In this document: positions 14,804-24,100 of the stretch, one piece after another
Layout: every line of letters begins with the position of its first letter
How positions within the stretch are numbered: the first letter of the stretch is position 1
From: JACNLN01 sp964626495
Lineage (GTDB): Bacteria > Fidelibacterota > Marinisomatia > Marinisomatales > CAZVFT01
Assembly (NCBI GenBank): GCA_964626495.1
Contig: CAZVFT010000010.1
Coordinates: forward strand, 1-36,066
DNA: 36,066 nucleotides
Direction of reading: 5' to 3'
Position numbers and translations under genes: made by a program
Notes under the pieces: model-generated
What the model saw: the letters and a program-made list of their open reading frames with translations, nothing else
What the model was told of the DNA's origin: nothing
Database searches by the model: none

Positions 14804-15499
14804 ATGAAACAAATGATCACGGCAGGATTGCTTGTTGCTTTAATTGCCTGCACTAACGACTCACAGCAAAAAAGCGTTCCCAAACTAACCACCCATCAGG
14901 ATACTGTTAGTTACAGTATAGGAATGGATATCGGTGGTGGAATGAAAAGACAGGAATTGGATATTAATCCAGATCTACTTGTTCAAGGATTTCGCGACAG
15001 TTTTTCAGGTTCAGAAACAAAACTTGAGGAAAACACAAAACAAAAAGTTTTGAGAGCGTATCAAATGGAAATTCGCCAAAAACAACAGGAAATTCGGAAT
15101 AAATTGACTGAAGAAAACAAAATTGAAGGTGAAAAGTTCCTAGCAGAAAATGCCAAACATAAAGATATCGTGGTTCAACCAAGTGGTCTACAATATAAAG
15201 TTATCAAAATGGGTGACGGACCGATACCCGAAAAATCTGATATGGTCGAAGTACATTATCGCGGCACGCTCCTGGATGGAACAATTTTCGATAGCTCATA
15301 CGATAAAGGCAAACCAGCAAAATTTCGGGTAACAGGTGTCATTAAAGGATGGACTGAAGCTCTCCAAATGATGCCAGTTGGATCAAAATGGGAATTATTT
15401 ATTCCTTCTGATCTTGCTTATGGTGAACGGGGCTCTCGAGCTATTGAACCAAACAGTACACTCATCTTTGAAATGGAATTACTTGGGATAGAGAAATAG
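14804..15499 (+). CDS. FKBP-type peptidyl-prolyl isomerase lipoprotein (Mip/FkpA-like)
   Basis: Cis-trans prolyl isomerase and folding helper, probably anchored in the outer or inner membrane facing the periplasm. The N-terminus MKQMITAGLLVALIAC ends in a lipobox with C16 as the lipidated residue. Residues about 33-120 form the dimerising helical FKBP N-domain (DTVSYSIGMDIGGGMKRQ, then a long charged helix). Residues about 140-231 form the FKBP domain, with active-site residues Y152 (VHYRG), D163 (IFDSS), V179-I180 and W183 (GVIKGWTEAL) and Y206 (LAYGERG). Length 231 is typical of Mip/FkpA. AAAGGAAG stands before the ATG. It is a single gene closed by a clear terminator; trpB2 is divergent from it, with both promoters in the 296-bp gap 14508-14803. 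Confidence 0.95.
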   Translation: MKQMITAGLLVALIACTNDSQQKSVPKLTTHQDTVSYSIGMDIGGGMKRQELDINPDLLVQGFRDSFSGSETKLEENTKQKVLRAYQMEIRQKQQEIRNKLTEENKIEGEKFLAENAKHKDIVVQPSGLQYKVIKMGDGPIPEKSDMVEVHYRGTLLDGTIFDSSYDKGKPAKFRVTGVIKGWTEALQMMPVGSKWELFIPSDLAYGERGSRAIEPNSTLIFEMELLGIEK

Positions 15500-15566
15500 A
15501 AAATATACCTTTAGAAGCAGATAGTTACACAAATTTTAGTTATTGAAATAAATATATACGTGTAAG

Positions 15567-15599
15567 AAAAATGGGCTTAATCATGCCCATTTTTTTTAG
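15567..15599 (+). terminator. Bidirectional intrinsic terminator
   Basis: AAAAATGGGC (15567-15576) pairs with GCCCATTTTT around TTAATCAT and is followed by eight T. Because the upstream flank is A-rich, it can also act on the minus strand for the convergent pckA transcript that ends at 15711. Confidence 0.88.
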
Positions 15600-15615
15600 T
15601 TCGCATCTCTCAGTA

Positions 15616-15660
15616 AGGGGAAAGCCCCTGCCCGATAAATCGGAACAAGGGCTTAGGGGG
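15616..15660. repeat. GC-rich imperfect inverted repeat
   Basis: AAGCCC (15622-15627) and GGGCTT (15649-15654) pair, with CCGAT/ATCGG (15632-15643) inside. It stands between the terminator and the pckA stop and looks like another dispersed intergenic repeat, not a gene. Confidence 0.4.
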
Positions 15661-15710
15661 TATTTAATTATTTATATAAATTTACATTATTTTCTATTTA
15701 TTTTAAAAGC

Positions 15711-17354
15711 TTATTTTCTCCTGGGACCTGCTTTAAGAACTTCTGGTGGTACTCCTTCGCTAAACTTTTTGAAATTTTCAATAAACAAAGAGGCTAACTG
15801 CCTGTATTTCTCACGGTAAGCTTCCTTTCTAGGCCAGGTATTTTCTGGGTTCAATATTTTTGAGGGTACATCTTTGCATAATTTGGGTACCTGAAATCCA
15901 AATATGGAATCGGTGCGATATTCAACATCATCGAGTTCCCCAGTCAGAGCGGATTTGAGAAGCGCTCGGGTATGAGAAATACTAATCCTTTTCCCGATTC
16001 CAAAGGGCCCACCCGTCCAGCCCGTATTGAGGAGCCAGCAGTTTACATCGTGTTTGATGATTTTGTTCTTCAGCAACCGGGCGTAAAAATAGGGATGATG
16101 AACCATAAATGGTGCTCCAAAACAGGCACTAAAGGTGATTTCCGGCTCAAGACCCAATTCAATTTCCGTACCGCTGACCTTAGAAGTATAACCGGAAATA
16201 AAATGGTACATTGCTTGATCTGGAGTCAATCTGGCAATGGGTGGCATTACTCCAGAAGCATCACAGGTCAACATAAAAATATTTTTCGGATTCCCTCCCT
16301 TCCCTTCCTCCACAGCATTATCAATATACATCAAAGGATATGATGCCCGGGTATTTTCAGTATACAACCAGTCATCCAGATCAAGATGGCGGGAAACGGG
16401 ATCGAACACCACGTTTTCCAGAAGTGTACCAAATTTTCGCGTACAAGCCCAGATCTGCGGTTCTGCTTCAGAACTCAATTGAATCACTTTGGCATAGCAC
16501 CCTCCCTCAAAATTAAATACCCCATCATCACTCCATCCGTGTTCATCATCCCCAATCAACCGTCGGCGTGGATCGGCAGAGAGGGTGGTCTTTCCCGTAC
16601 CAGAAAGTCCAAAAAAGAGTGCTACATTTCCATCGTTCCCAAGGTTTGCTGAACAGTGCATCGCAAGCACTCCCTCCTTGGGCAGAAGGTAGTTCATAAT
16701 CGTGAAAAATGACTTCTTAATTTCTCCTCCGTAAGAGGTTCCGCCGATGATTGCTAATCTCTGGTCAAAATTCAGGATGATAAATGTTCCCGAATTCGTC
16801 CCATCAATTTCCGGTGAAGCGTGGAAAGAGGGGGCACAGATCAGAGTAAAATCAGGGATATGCCTTTTCATCTCATCAAATGTTCTTGGAGTAATAAACA
16901 TATTTCGAGCGAACAGACTGTGCCATGCATATTCAGTGATAACCCGGATGGGCAGTCGATACTCGGAATCAGCTCCTACATAACAATCCTGAACAAAAAC
17001 ATCTGTTCCCTGGAGAAATCCCTGAAGACGGTTGAGTAAAGAGGAAAATTTGTCCTGACTGAAAGGACGATTATATTCTCCCCACCAGATATCATCCTCC
17101 GTGCTCGGTTCTTTGACGATAAATTTATCATTCGCCGCACGGGCTGTATGTTTCCCGGTATTGACTATAACAGGTCCCATATGAGATATTTGCCCCTCGG
17201 TACGAAAACATATCTCCTCATAAAGTGCTGGAGTTGGTAAATTCCAGTAAACCTTATTGAAATGTTTCAATCCGTGATTATTCAGCCCGAAATCACTGGC
17301 ATTGGTTTTAGCTTCTTTCGATGCTGGTGATTTGACCCCAAGATGTAGCTTCAT
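15711..17354 (-). CDS. pckA: Phosphoenolpyruvate carboxykinase (ATP)
   Basis: Converts oxaloacetate and ATP to phosphoenolpyruvate, CO2 and ADP, the entry step of gluconeogenesis; cytoplasmic. 547 residues, the normal length of the ATP-type enzyme. Visible motifs: the substrate region RLPIRVITEYAWHSLFARNM, YGGEIKKSFFTIMNYLLP with the metal-binding Lys, the P-loop GLSGTGKTTLSAD (K255), LIGDDEHGWSDDGVFNFEGG, and the R-T-rich C-terminal region ISHTRALL. I start it at the ATG at 17354, with AAGGGA 6 nt before it, rather than at an upstream TTG. That ATG overlaps the TGA of the aminotransferase gene as ATGA, so the two are translationally coupled. Confidence 0.96.
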   Translation of the reverse strand: MKLHLGVKSPASKEAKTNASDFGLNNHGLKHFNKVYWNLPTPALYEEICFRTEGQISHMGPVIVNTGKHTARAANDKFIVKEPSTEDDIWWGEYNRPFSQDKFSSLLNRLQGFLQGTDVFVQDCYVGADSEYRLPIRVITEYAWHSLFARNMFITPRTFDEMKRHIPDFTLICAPSFHASPEIDGTNSGTFIILNFDQRLAIIGGTSYGGEIKKSFFTIMNYLLPKEGVLAMHCSANLGNDGNVALFFGLSGTGKTTLSADPRRRLIGDDEHGWSDDGVFNFEGGCYAKVIQLSSEAEPQIWACTRKFGTLLENVVFDPVSRHLDLDDWLYTENTRASYPLMYIDNAVEEGKGGNPKNIFMLTCDASGVMPPIARLTPDQAMYHFISGYTSKVSGTEIELGLEPEITFSACFGAPFMVHHPYFYARLLKNKIIKHDVNCWLLNTGWTGGPFGIGKRISISHTRALLKSALTGELDDVEYRTDSIFGFQVPKLCKDVPSKILNPENTWPRKEAYREKYRQLASLFIENFKKFSEGVPPEVLKAGPRRK

Positions 17355-18568
17355 ATCCAATCCCTTATCAATTTTCGATCACCTATATATATTTCATTGG
17401 GTGAGTTGGGATCCAGTGCCCATTTGATTCTCTCAATCCCATCACAAATCTCTTTGATTGTACCCCCGAAACTGAGCCGTAGATAACCTTCCATCCCGAA
17501 TTCAACTCCGGGGACAGTGACAACACGTACTTTTTCCAGTAAAAACTCCGATAGTTCTGTGGAGCTTTTATTATAAGCACGAAAATCCGGGAAGCAATAA
17601 AATGTTCCATCAGGTTTTGTAACCGTTACTCCATCAATGGTTCTCAGTTCTGTAATCATCACATTTCGATTGTTTTCCAGTGTAAGACGAAGACTCTCTA
17701 TACCACTCTGAAGCCCCCCAAGCGCTCCAGCTGCCGCTGCCTGCAACAGCATAGAAGGACAGGCAGTCGTCGCCGACTGAATGTTGGTCATAGCCTCTAC
17801 CACCTTCTTCTCAGCAATAGCCCACCCGATACGAAAACCAGTCATTGCAAACAACTTCGATACGCCATTAATCACAACCAATTTCGATTTTTCAGTCTGC
17901 TTCTTGGTAAAATCGTAACACGAGATAATAGATTTCCCATCAAATATCAACTTATGGTAAATGTCATCCATAATGAGGTAAATATCTTTTTTCTCACAAT
18001 ATTCCACAATCTCCCCAATAAAATCACGGGAAAACATTACACCAGAAGGATTGTTTGGACTGTTTACAATAATGGCTCTGGTATAGGAAGTGACTGCCCT
18101 GTCAATATCCTCCATTCTCGGATGGAACCTCCCATCTTCCGGGGTAACAATAACGGGAAATCCATAACATATTTTTACCATTTCTGGATAGCTTACCCAG
18201 TGTGGTGAAAGAACAATTACCTCTTCTTGCGGACTGATAATGGTCTGAAGAAGAACAGAGAGTGACTGTTTGGCACCATTGGAAACAATGACATTCTCCG
18301 GTCCAACCACCTTCCCATAATTTTCTTCCGTATATCGGATAATCGCCTTTTTCAGAGATGGAATACCATCGGAGGGTGTATATTTAATATCAGCTGTAGT
18401 CAGTTTCGCTGATGCGCTTATTATTGCATCAATTGGCGTTTTTGATTTTGGCTCTCCAATTCCCAGATGAATTACCGGTTCCCCCAGCTCTTTCAGGATT
18501 CGCGCGGTCTCGTTAAGTTTTAAGGTCGGAGATGGGGGAATGGTCTTGGCTAGCTGGCTAATGGTCAT
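17351..18568 (-). CDS. Aspartate/aromatic-type aminotransferase, class I (type Ib)
   Basis: PLP-dependent aminotransferase, most like the bacterial type Ib aspartate aminotransferases, which exchange amino groups between aspartate (or an aromatic or prephenate-type substrate) and 2-oxoglutarate. 405 residues. Visible: LGIGEPKSKTP at the start, YTPSDGIPSLKKAI, NSPNNPSGVMFS (169-180), D201 and Y204 in MDDIYHKL, the PLP lysine K238 in NGVSKLFAMTGFRIGW, and the C-terminal substrate arginine in YLRLSFG. GGGAAAAG precedes the ATG. The stop overlaps the start of pckA, which fits a route aspartate to oxaloacetate to PEP. Exact substrate range cannot be told from sequence. Confidence 0.93.
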   Translation of the reverse strand: MTISQLAKTIPPSPTLKLNETARILKELGEPVIHLGIGEPKSKTPIDAIISASAKLTTADIKYTPSDGIPSLKKAIIRYTEENYGKVVGPENVIVSNGAKQSLSVLLQTIISPQEEVIVLSPHWVSYPEMVKICYGFPVIVTPEDGRFHPRMEDIDRAVTSYTRAIIVNSPNNPSGVMFSRDFIGEIVEYCEKKDIYLIMDDIYHKLIFDGKSIISCYDFTKKQTEKSKLVVINGVSKLFAMTGFRIGWAIAEKKVVEAMTNIQSATTACPSMLLQAAAAGALGGLQSGIESLRLTLENNRNVMITELRTIDGVTVTKPDGTFYCFPDFRAYNKSSTELSEFLLEKVRVVTVPGVEFGMEGYLRLSFGGTIKEICDGIERIKWALDPNSPNEIYIGDRKLIRDWI

Positions 18569-18784
18569 ATTCTTTTCCCAATCGTCTATTATCCTTGTGA
18601 AATTCTGAAACGCTCAAAAATAGTAACATAAGAATTGCATAATTTAGAATGAAAATCACGATAAAAAGAAAGAAAACTTTAATTCTTAAAAGTCATACAT
18701 ATCATATTTTATGACAATGATGACTCTTAAAAAAAACACTTCATATCAGTTAAATATTGGGATTACCCTAAACAACAAGTTTGA

Positions 18785-19639
18785 TCAAGGGGGTGGGTTT
18801 AATTGATCAATATATTCACGCATTTCTTTAACCATATCTTTACTATGAGTCAATGTGTTGGTCTCTAGATCCAGGTAAGTTGCATTTATCATCATTTCTG
18901 TCATTCGGTGGAGATTTTCTGGGATGTGCATCACATCTTTGGAAGCACCGATTATCAAAGTTGGATATTTGATATCTTCCAGCAAATCCCAGACTTCATA
19001 TTTAGAAAGCGGAAGAGCTGCCTTTTTCAATTTCCAGGGATCAGCTGCGTCAAGAGCCCGACAATATTTTGCATATTGAGCATAATCACTTTCCACATCC
19101 AGGTAAAAAGTTTTGAGATACCATTTAACGATTGGTTTCAGCATAAGATAAAAGCGCGGTGGAAACATGAAAATAACGGGAATACTCCATTTGGGGATGG
19201 AAAATACAGCATTGGGACCAATAAGAACCAAGCATAAGGGGTTCTTTTCAAGGTATTGACAACAGTCTAAAATAGCTGTTGCCCCTAATGAACTCCCAAA
19301 TAAAATATATTTTTTCTCATCAACATTAAAATGGGAAATAAGAGTGATAATATCTCGTCCTATAGATTCCAAAGAATACTGTTCTTTTCTATTAACAATA
19401 GACGAAATTTTTTCTCGAGTTTCAATATAATAAACTTTAAAATCCTTTGTCATTTCTCTCAGAACGATCTGCCACCCTTTTATCAACGATATCCAACCCG
19501 CAACAAATACAATAGCTGGATTGTTATTTTTTTCACCGGGAGTAAACGTAATGATCCTCACTGTAACATTATTAGAGACCGGTTTCATTTCCTCTTTAAA
19601 GGATGCCCCGGGTGCACAGCATTCATAAAGATTATCCAT
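18785..19639 (-). CDS. Alpha/beta hydrolase
   Basis: 284-residue soluble serine hydrolase. The nucleophile elbow is FGSSLGA with S117, the acid is probably D235 (IIGASKDVMHIP), and the base H265 (LTHSKDM). The oxyanion region is FVAGWISLIKGW. A lid-like insert (about 150-205) has hydrophobic segments (SIPVIFMFPPRFYLML) suited to a lipid or acyl substrate. GGAAGG stands 5 nt before the ATG. It follows the lipid kinase gene by 36 bp on the same strand, so an operon for lipid turnover is plausible; this is inferred from context. The substrate is unknown. Confidence 0.85.
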   Translation of the reverse strand: MDNLYECCAPGASFKEEMKPVSNNVTVRIITFTPGEKNNNPAIVFVAGWISLIKGWQIVLREMTKDFKVYYIETREKISSIVNRKEQYSLESIGRDIITLISHFNVDEKKYILFGSSLGATAILDCCQYLEKNPLCLVLIGPNAVFSIPKWSIPVIFMFPPRFYLMLKPIVKWYLKTFYLDVESDYAQYAKYCRALDAADPWKLKKAALPLSKYEVWDLLEDIKYPTLIIGASKDVMHIPENLHRMTEMMINATYLDLETNTLTHSKDMVKEMREYIDQLNPPP

Positions 19640-19675
19640 ATTTACCTTCCATTTTGATAATTAGACCAACCAATA

Positions 19676-20605
19676 TTAAATGAGCACGTTAATGGCTTTT
19701 TCTAAAATTGTGTATTTTGCTGGAGGGTAACCGATATTTTCACCATCTGTTTCCACAATCAAAGGTTGTTCTGTGACTAATTCAAAAGAACGGCATTGCT
19801 TGTAGTGAACTGGTTTCCGTTTGAATATCTTTCCAGTATAAAGTGCGGGTATCATCGTGAGTAATTTTAGGCGAGATACAGAATCAATTAATGCCAGATT
19901 TAACACTCCATTATCCTGTTCAGTCTCCACACCATAATACATTCCTCCGCCAAAATAAGGGGTTTTAAAAATCGTCATATTGCTCAATTGCTTGTCATTG
20001 TATTCACTATCATCAATCTTAAGATTACACGCGAAATCCTCAAATTTCACAAGCGCATCAATACCCGCAGTAATGGCGGCAACATCAACACTAATTTGTT
20101 TAATGAATTTAGACAATCCCTTTACAGAACAGAATTTTTCGTTCGCAAGACTGATGACACCAATACTTGAATTATTAAAAATAAATCTACTCACTGGAAA
20201 ACCGTGATCATCTTGACATTCAACTTTAAAAATATCTATCTGCCACGTTTCTCTACTCTGTATCTTCTCTATAAAAGTTTTCTTCTGAGAAAATTTCTTC
20301 TCAAAATCACAACTACTTCCAGCAGGCAGTAATATCAGTTGTAAATCCTTCAATTTTACTTTGTCATCCGACATTATTCCCTGAAGAACTTCATTCACCG
20401 TACCATCACCACCAAATACCGCAATCCGATTGTATCCATTTTCAACAATCTCAGACGCTATTTCCGACGCATGATTTGGATGCTCCGTTAACCGATATTC
20501 AAACGGCAAACCAATTTCTTCAAGCTGGTGTCTCAATTTCTTCCACCGCTTTCGTGCAAGTCCTTCTCCCGCTGCTGGATTACAGATGATGAATGTTTTT
20601 TCCAA
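19676..20605 (-). CDS. Diacylglycerol kinase-type lipid kinase (YegS/DgkB family)
   Basis: Phosphorylates a lipid such as diacylglycerol with ATP at the inner face of the membrane. 309 residues, a typical length. The N-terminal catalytic domain has IICNPAAGEGLARKRW and the nucleotide-binding GGDGTVNEVLQG (65-76); LLPAGSSCDFEKKF is the second family block. The C-terminal beta domain carries the ETEQDNGVLNLALIDS and ETDGENIGYPPAKYTI blocks. In this family the second motif is usually G-T-x-N-D-F; here it is G-S-S-C-D-F, so Asn is replaced by Cys. The start is TTG at 20605, supported by AAGGAG 8 nt before it; no ATG competes. It leads the unit with the alpha/beta hydrolase. Confidence 0.9.
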   Translation of the reverse strand: MEKTFIICNPAAGEGLARKRWKKLRHQLEEIGLPFEYRLTEHPNHASEIASEIVENGYNRIAVFGGDGTVNEVLQGIMSDDKVKLKDLQLILLPAGSSCDFEKKFSQKKTFIEKIQSRETWQIDIFKVECQDDHGFPVSRFIFNNSSIGVISLANEKFCSVKGLSKFIKQISVDVAAITAGIDALVKFEDFACNLKIDDSEYNDKQLSNMTIFKTPYFGGGMYYGVETEQDNGVLNLALIDSVSRLKLLTMIPALYTGKIFKRKPVHYKQCRSFELVTEQPLIVETDGENIGYPPAKYTILEKAINVLI

Positions 20606-21145
20606 AAATATTACTCCTTCTTATGTGCTTACTTAGCAATTCCAACATAACCCACCCCGCCATCAAATTTTACTGACGAAATTTGTAAATGTCAAATGCC
20701 AATAGAAAATAGATGAATGATCAGATTTTGAAGAATATTATAACTTTTTCAGTAGATACCATTTATTACGAATGACTCTGTTCTAAATATAGTATTCTTT
20801 ATTGGTAAGCCTCACTGCTCACCAGTTTACTAGGCTCGCCATAGGGCCTCTCCCTCTGGGCGTAACGCCCAACGGGCTGAGCCGTTGCCGGAACGGCTAG
20901 GACTATGCCGAGGCCTAACCACAAATAAAATAGTTGATAATTCAAACGACTCATAGAACATAGCAATACGAATCTAAAAATTCACTTCCATAGTACACAG
21001 AAAAGGAATAACTATAGTGTTCATTCGTTTTTGTTAGAATAATGATAAAGTATTTTACCTGTTTTACTAAGTGAAAAGTGATATAAATCATTTACTTTTA
21101 TAATTAAGTCAGGCTAAATTATACAATATTTATAAGGAATTGATG
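20606..21145. other. Divergent intergenic region holding one structured repeat
   Basis: 540 bp between the lipid kinase (minus) and the C25-type protein gene (plus). Apart from the cloverleaf-like repeat at 20830-20918 I see no gene. The AT-rich 150 bp before 21146 must carry the promoter of the plus-strand unit, but I could not pick convincing boxes. Confidence 0.5.
20830..20918. repeat. Cloverleaf-like multi-hairpin intergenic repeat
   Basis: The outer arms TAGGCTCGCCATAGGGCCT... and AGGACTATGCCGAGGCCTA pair imperfectly. Between them lie two perfect hairpins: GGGCG-TAA-CGCCC (20858-20870) and AGCCGTT-GCCGG-AACGGCT (20880-20898). The block is far more GC-rich than its flanks. The overall shape resembles a three-way or four-way junction. 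It lacks every tRNA feature (no anticodon stem of the right size, no TTCGA loop, no CCA end), so a repetitive extragenic element or a miniature mobile element is more likely. Confidence 0.6.
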
Positions 21146-24100
21146 ATGAAGAAAGCTACATTGTTTCTCGCTGTACTGTTGGTGTTCAGCAACATTCTTT
21201 TTGCGAAAACCTCGAAATATTTTAACTACTCTGGCAATGATGGAGAAGACACAGTAATAAAATTTAAACTGGGCGAAGTAAATATCGCTCAATCTGGATC
21301 TTTCACGAAATTACAAATACCAAAAGTGGGAACTACCTCTGAAGTTGGTATGCCGGAATTTCCCATTTTATCAACATTTTACCAGATTGAACCAGATAAA
21401 AGTTATAGTGTTGACTACACAGTAATTCGCTCACACAAAATACAAAACATCAAAATTTTCCCATATCAGGACACAGAAAACAAATCAGAAACTCCTGATG
21501 TAAAAATCATAAACGAAGCATTTTATAACTCCAACAGAGAATTCCCCCAAAATAATCTCATTGTTTCTGAACCCAAAATTATGAGAGGAATCCAACTTCT
21601 GAATGTGAGTTTTATTCCATTTATATATTCTGCCAGAACACAAGAACTGGAAATTTATGATGAAGTAGAAATTAGTATCCAAGAAACCGGAAGCCGGGAA
21701 AATCCGAATTTTAAACAAATGTCAAGATCCAGAGCATTTGACAAATTATATGAAGGGTTAGTCATAAACTATACATCATCAGACAGCACTGACGATTATC
21801 AGCAACCGGCTATTTTATATATATGTGGCGGCAGCTCCGAGACTAATCCATATTTCCAGCAATTAGTTGAGTGGCGGCACCAAAGGGGATATGTTGTTTA
21901 TACAGCTTCTACCTCTATAACAGGAGGTTCAGCCAGCCAGATCAAGAGTTATATTCTAAATGCATATAATACTTTTGATCCCCCACCAGAGTTTGTGGGT
22001 CTTGTGGGTGACGTCACTGGTTCCTACAGCATACCTACTTATTATTTTTCTTATGGCGAAGGTGATGCTCCTTACTCTCAATTGGTTGGAATTGATCTTT
22101 TACCCGAAGTGTTAGTTGGTCGATTATCTGTACAAAGCACCACACACCTCAGCACAGTAGTGAGCAAGATAAAACATTATGAAAAAGCGACATATTTTAA
22201 CACCATACAAGAGTATTATGAAAAAGCTGCATTAGTGGGTGATCCAAGCTCATCAGGCATTTCGACAGTCATATCGAATGAATATATTGCAGAAATAATG
22301 GAAGTCTACGGTATGGATGACATCCGTACAAATTTTGGTCATGGGAATTATGAAAACTGGATGGATAATCAACTGAATGAAGGTGTTCTCTACTTCAACT
22401 ATCGTGGTTATTGGGGAGTGAGTGGTTTTGGTACTGGAAATGTTAACAACTTAAATAACGGTTTTAAACTTTGCTTTGCTACCGTACTAACTTGTGGTAC
22501 AGGTGATTTTGAGGATTATACTTGTTTATCGGAGGCATTTTTCCGGTATGGAACTGCATCAAATCCAAAAGGAGCTATCGCAGCGGTCGGAACCTCAACA
22601 CTAAGCACGCATACTGCTTACAACAATATCGTGGCTATGGGGATGTATGATGGCATTTTTCCAAAACAACTTGAATCTGCTGGTGCTGCATTAGCCAATG
22701 GTAAATTAAGTTTATATCTAACTTATTATTCCACACAATATCAAGGTGTTCAAAGATTCACTCATTGGAATAATCTCATGGGGGATCCCGCAACTCATTT
22801 ATGGACAGATACACCAATAGATTTACTCGTCATATACCCATCAGAAATACCCTTTGGTACCAATTATATTGATGTCGAAGTGATGGATGTATTCGGAAAC
22901 TCTGTTGAAAATGCTATGGTGACACTATTAAAAGATAATGATGAAATATTTATTAGCGGATATACCAATGAATCAGGAAAGACAACAATACCTCTGGATT
23001 ATTACAGTGGAGGCGAAATATTCGTCACAGCAACCAAACAAAATTACATACCTCACCAAGGAAGCTTTTTCATTATTACTGATGGTGCCCTGATTAATGT
23101 CGATCACCAGCTACCAATTAATGTTATTGACAATGATGATGGAATATTAAATCCCGGGGAAACAGTTGGATTATCAATTCCCTTAAAAAATTATGGTTTA
23201 GATATCGTTAGTGGGATCGAAGCCACCTTGACTTCAACATCGGATCTGGTTACTATTTTGATTCCTACCATTTCGTATGGCACAATTGCACCAGGGCATT
23301 CTGAATACGGGGATATGTTCGCACTTCACCTTCTCCCTTCTGCAATTAATGGAGAAGATTTAGGTCTGAGGTTAAATATAGTAGATGACTCATCAAATGT
23401 ATGGAGTGCTGTAATTTATATTGACGTATTAGGCAGCTATCTAATGGTAGAAAGTTATACTATTGAAGGAGGTGGGATTATTAATCCTGGCGAAACTAAA
23501 AATATTTCTATCAGTCTTAAAAATTTCGGATCAATCGCAGCAAATGGTGTATTCGCTGAGTTAAGCGCCAACACCGAAGCACTAGAATTCCCCGATAGTA
23601 TTGGTAATTGGGGAAATATCTTATCCGGTCAAATAATCGAATCGACAGATAACTTTACAGTTTTTGCACACGATGCCATAATTAATGGAACGATGTTCCC
23701 TATAGAGTTACATATTCAAAATGGGGATGGATATGATAGAACCGAATACTTTCACATACAGGTCGGCGAAGTATCCGTAACTGACCCACTTGGACCGGAT
23801 AATTATGGCTATTATATTTATGACTCCGGTGATATTGATTATAACCGTGCGCCCGTTTACGATTGGATAGAAATCAATCCTTCCTATGGAGGTTCAGGCT
23901 CCAGTCTGAATATGATAGATTATGGTTACGGAAACCCACAATCCCAACAATCTGCCCATATTTATTTACAAAATCCTTTCAGGTTCTACGGGGTTGATTA
24001 TGATGAAATCACGGTAAGTACAAATGGTTGGATTGCCTTTGGATTCTCACTACTTGAGTCTTTTCGCAACTATCCTGTTCCAGGTGCTGGGGGACCATCA

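Noticed and set aside
18781..18810. Two TTGATCAA palindromes as an operator pair
   Set aside because: They lie at and inside the 3' end of the hydrolase gene, so regulation is unlikely; probably chance.
20830..20918. Possible tRNA
   Set aside because: No anticodon arm, T-loop or acceptor pairing of the right length.
22335..22365. G-H-G at residues 400-402 of the C25-like protein as the catalytic His motif
   Set aside because: It lies before the strand that should carry the motif, about 22 residues too early; kept as a point to check rather than as a call.
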